Origin: Vairimorpha apis BRL 01
Lineage: Eukaryota; Microsporidia; Nosematidae
Assembly (NCBI GenBank): GCA_000447185.1
Contig: KE647162.1
Span: 1-10,913, forward strand
Direction: 5' to 3'
Length of the DNA: 10,913 nt
Shown here: positions 8,493-10,913 of the stretch, in pieces
How the letters are laid out: each line of letters begins with the position of its first letter
Position numbering within the stretch: position 1 is the first letter of the stretch
The notes under the pieces: model-generated
Seen by the model: only the letters and a program-made list of their open reading frames with translations
Told to the model about the DNA's origin: nothing
The model's database searches: none
Translations under genes and position numbers: made by a program

Positions 8493-10172
8493 AAATTAAT
8501 AAATACTCATAGGTGTTAATTTTTAAAATGAAAACTTATTCAAAAATAAAATAATAAAATTGACATTCCTAAATTAAACAATTTATAATTAAAAGTTTAT
8601 TTTTTATAGTTATTGCAAATATATATCTTATAAAAATAAATTTTTTGTAAAATTTTAATGTTTTATAACTTTTTTAAGATGTTAACTTAAAAAGATTGAT
8701 GTTTAAAAATGTTTTTTTTCTCTAAATAAAATAAAAAATTTGTAAATTTAAATTGACAATTTAAAATTTTTTATCTTATAATTAAGACTTTTTTTTATTA
8801 CATACATGCAATTTTTTCACACAAACTTATGCCTTATCAATTATTTTCTTTTAAAACTTTTATACGTTTATAATTTTATTGTGTAAAATTTTAAAATTAT
8901 GATAAATATTTTATTAAATATAACATTTTAAATGTATGTTAAATATATTTATTATTGTTATTTTTGTACATATAAAGAAAAATAAAAATTATTAATTTTA
9001 TAATAATTATGCTACAATAAAATTAAATATGTTTTAAGTTACTTAATGTTTAAATTTTTTGTTTATAATTTTTAATATTAAATGATAAAAATGTTTGATT
9101 TTTTTAAATTTTCTAATATGTAAAGCTATTAAAATTTAAATAATCTTTCTTATATGATATTTTTACATTAAACTTTTTACTTATTTTAAATTGTTTTATT
9201 CAAAGCTTAGCTTTTCATAAAAACTTTAAATTAATTTTTTAAAAATAAAGCAAATATTTTTAGTAATTTATCTATAATTTTATTCCTATTTATATTTAAA
9301 TATTATATTTTAAATGATAATGTCATTATTTTAATTAAATTTTTTTTCATTATTTAAACTAATTATAAATTTAATATATTTTTTTGCAATAATTATTACT
9401 TAAATACAATTAAAATTTAATATTATGCTGTCTTCTTTGGTTTTTACTATAAATACACAACATAACTGTTTTTTATAAGTTTATAAAATTTTCTTATCTT
9501 TATTTAACAAATATTAATTTCTTCTTATTACATATAAAATACAAAAAAAATTTCAAGTATATTTTTCTTCACCGTTTTTCTAAAAAATCGCTTTATGTTC
9601 TTTAATTTTATAAGTTATTCTTCTATTTTATGTCCCTTAGTGTTTGTAATATGTAAAGATTTTTAATTCCGTCCAAAATAACTTGTAAAAATCTTTTAAG
9701 TTAAATTTTTTTACATATTTAAAAATAAAATTAGATTTTTATATTTAATATATTATCAAAAAAAATTAAACATTTAACAATTAAAAAGATAATTAATTTT
9801 TTCTTAAATATTAAATATATGATAATTTATTTAAAACATGTCATTTGTAAATTTTTAAATCATTTTAAGAATTTGTTTATCATGAAATTTGAATTTAAAT
9901 GCCATATATAACAAAATTATTAAACAAAAATATTCTAAAGTGTTGTTTACAAGGAAAAAAAATTATGTTGTACTGAAAAAATAAATTTAAATAAATTTTC
10001 ATATTGATTATTTACCGAATTAATTTTAAAATGATTTTGTAATTAAATGTAAAAATTTTATTTAAATTATTATATCATGAAAAATCTTAAATGTTAACAG
10101 CATTTTTATTCTAATTAATTATATTATAATACATCACATATAGAAATAAAAATACAAACATGTAATTTAAAT
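8493..10172. other. AT-rich spacer without a supportable gene
   Basis: Nearly pure A/T sequence. The only stretch that drew attention is 9528-9697, where two short adjacent minus-strand open segments lie in different frames. Neither has a usable start or a recognisable motif, and such segments are expected by chance at this composition. The ends of two convergent genes, the ATPase on plus and the small protein on minus, face each other here, so their 3' UTRs and poly(A) sites must be within it. Confidence 0.6.
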
Positions 10173-10564
10173 TTAACTATACATAATATCACTAGGTACT
10201 AAATAATATTTAACGCTTCCTACTTCTATAAAACCATTATCAAATACAACATCATTCTCAACAGGTACACATTCTAAATGCAAAATTTTGTCTTCAATTT
10301 TAAGACCGCAAGAATCATCTTCGAATACAACCAATTCCACATTATTTACAATGTACGGAATATTTAAAATAATATTATCATCTGGATTATATTTATAGTT
10401 AAATTTTTTTTTCAAAGATTGTATTGGACAAAACTTTCCTTTAGTTGTAAAAGTGTCTATTTGTATTTCACAAGGTATATCTTCATGTTTAACTTCTTCT
10501 ATTTTTTGTGTGGGCACTTTTGGTTCAAATGTAAATTTTTTTATTGGTTTTTTTTCTTGTTCAT
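10173..10564 (-). CDS. Small protein resembling the C-terminal domain of RNA polymerase III subunit RPC4/Rpc53
   Basis: The minus frame ending at TAA 10175-10173 is open back to a stop at 10577-10575 but has no ATG near its N-terminus; a GTG at 10517 is the only conventional alternative and unlikely in a eukaryote. An ATG at 10564-10562 in another frame joins it if the A8 run (10555-10548, minus sense) had nine As. This gives about 130 residues beginning MNKKKKPIKKFTFEP, a plausible basic N-terminus. The last 65 residues are beta-rich: IILNIPY, then VELVVFEDDSCGLKIEDK, then FIEVGSVKYYLVPSDI. That pattern (FLQLP, G-K-L-V-V-x-x-S-G-x-x-x-L-x-IGD, LG-x-V-x-x-x-L-V-x-P-D) resembles the Rpc53/RPC4 C-terminal domain, a Pol III subunit that pairs with Rpc37 and acts in termination and reinitiation. 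The assignment is by pattern recall and is tentative; full RPC4 proteins are much longer. The gene runs divergently from the tRNA, 76 bp away. Confidence 0.55.
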
Positions 10565-10640
10565 GGATAAAATGTTATAGGATTATATGTTATGAAAAAT
10601 TAAAATTAATATTTTAATATTTTCAATTTTAAGAGTTAAT

Positions 10641-10713
10641 GTGATCTTAGTGTAGTGGTTATCACGTTTGTCTAACACGCAAAAGGTCCCCAGTTCGATC
10701 CTGGGAGATCACA
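10641..10713 (+). tRNA. tRNA-Val(AAC): tRNA-Val, anticodon AAC
   Basis: A complete 73-nt cloverleaf. The acceptor stem GTGATCT/AGATCAC (10641-10647, 10706-10712) is perfectly paired, with discriminator A at 10713. The D-arm GTGT...TCAC has three pairs and a T-T mismatch at its inner end. The anticodon stem TTTGT/GCAAA encloses loop CTAACAC with anticodon AAC at 10674-10676, reading GUU (GUC also after A34-to-inosine editing). The variable loop is AGGTC, and the T-arm is CCCAG-TTCGATC-CTGGG. Pol III internal promoters are clear: A box TAGTGTAGTGG (10648-10658) and B box GTTCGATCC (10693-10701). There is no intron and no encoded CCA, as in eukaryotes. Confidence 0.97.
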
Positions 10714-10722
10714 TTTTTTTTT
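10714..10722 (+). terminator. T9 run, RNA polymerase III terminator of tRNA-Val
   Basis: Nine consecutive T residues follow the discriminator base directly, the standard Pol III stop. The 3' trailer would be very short. Confidence 0.85.
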
Positions 10723-10913
10723 AATTTATTTCAAATAAATATATTATAAATGAACTAATATCTTTATATTTTTAGAGATTTTATAAATTTAATTTAAATA
10801 ATTATAAAAATATATTATCACAAAAAATATTTATTAATTTTTTTTATACAATAAATTAAAATTTTTAGATTTTTCTCAATTATTTAGAAAAAAAATCTCT
10901 AATATAAGATCTA

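Noticed and set aside
10512..10514. CCC block on the minus strand as a start motif for the small minus gene
   Set aside because: It encodes a proline inside the reading frame and no ATG follows it.
10552..10577. Spliceosomal intron near the start of the minus gene
   Set aside because: No 5' splice site and branch-point pair can be seen between the ATG and the open frame; one missing A explains the break more simply.

Overview
The window looks like part of a nuclear genome from a microsporidian or a similarly reduced, very AT-rich eukaryote. The reasons are: a eukaryotic tRNA without an encoded CCA tail that ends in a T-run; an eIF4A-type DEAD-box helicase and a Neo1/ATP9-type P4-ATPase, both confined to eukaryotes; intronless genes; almost pure A/T spacers; and a short run of C or G a few bases upstream of two start codons (CCCC before the helicase, GGG before the ATPase), which matches the CCC/GGG-like start-proximal motif known from microsporidia. 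I cannot name the species.

Layout: (1) 1-1216, plus strand: the 3' part of an unidentified, Lys/Asn/Leu/Ile-rich helical protein whose beginning lies outside the window and whose reading frame is broken twice. (2) 1217-2830: AT-rich spacer. (3) 2831-4075, plus: an intact eIF4A-like RNA helicase. (4) 4076-5250: spacer holding a short, less AT-rich island near 4801-4945. (5) 5251-8492, plus: a P4-ATPase of the Neo1/ATP9 subfamily that is complete in content but spread over three frames. (6) 8493-10172: spacer. (7) 10173-10564, minus: a small protein of about 130 residues, possibly the C-terminal domain of RNA polymerase III subunit RPC4/Rpc53, with one frame break next to its start. (8) 10641-10713, plus: tRNA-Val(AAC), divergent from gene 7, followed by a T9 Pol III terminator. 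The last 190 bases show nothing I can support.

The genes are not an operon. They are separate housekeeping units: translation initiation, membrane lipid asymmetry, possibly Pol III transcription, and a tRNA. The most striking feature of the window is that three of the four protein genes are broken, and nearly every break is explained by one missing base in an A or T run, while the protein sequence on both sides stays well conserved. I think uncorrected homopolymer under-calls are the likeliest cause. Recent decay or molecular slippage remain possible. I found no novel defence or mobile system here.
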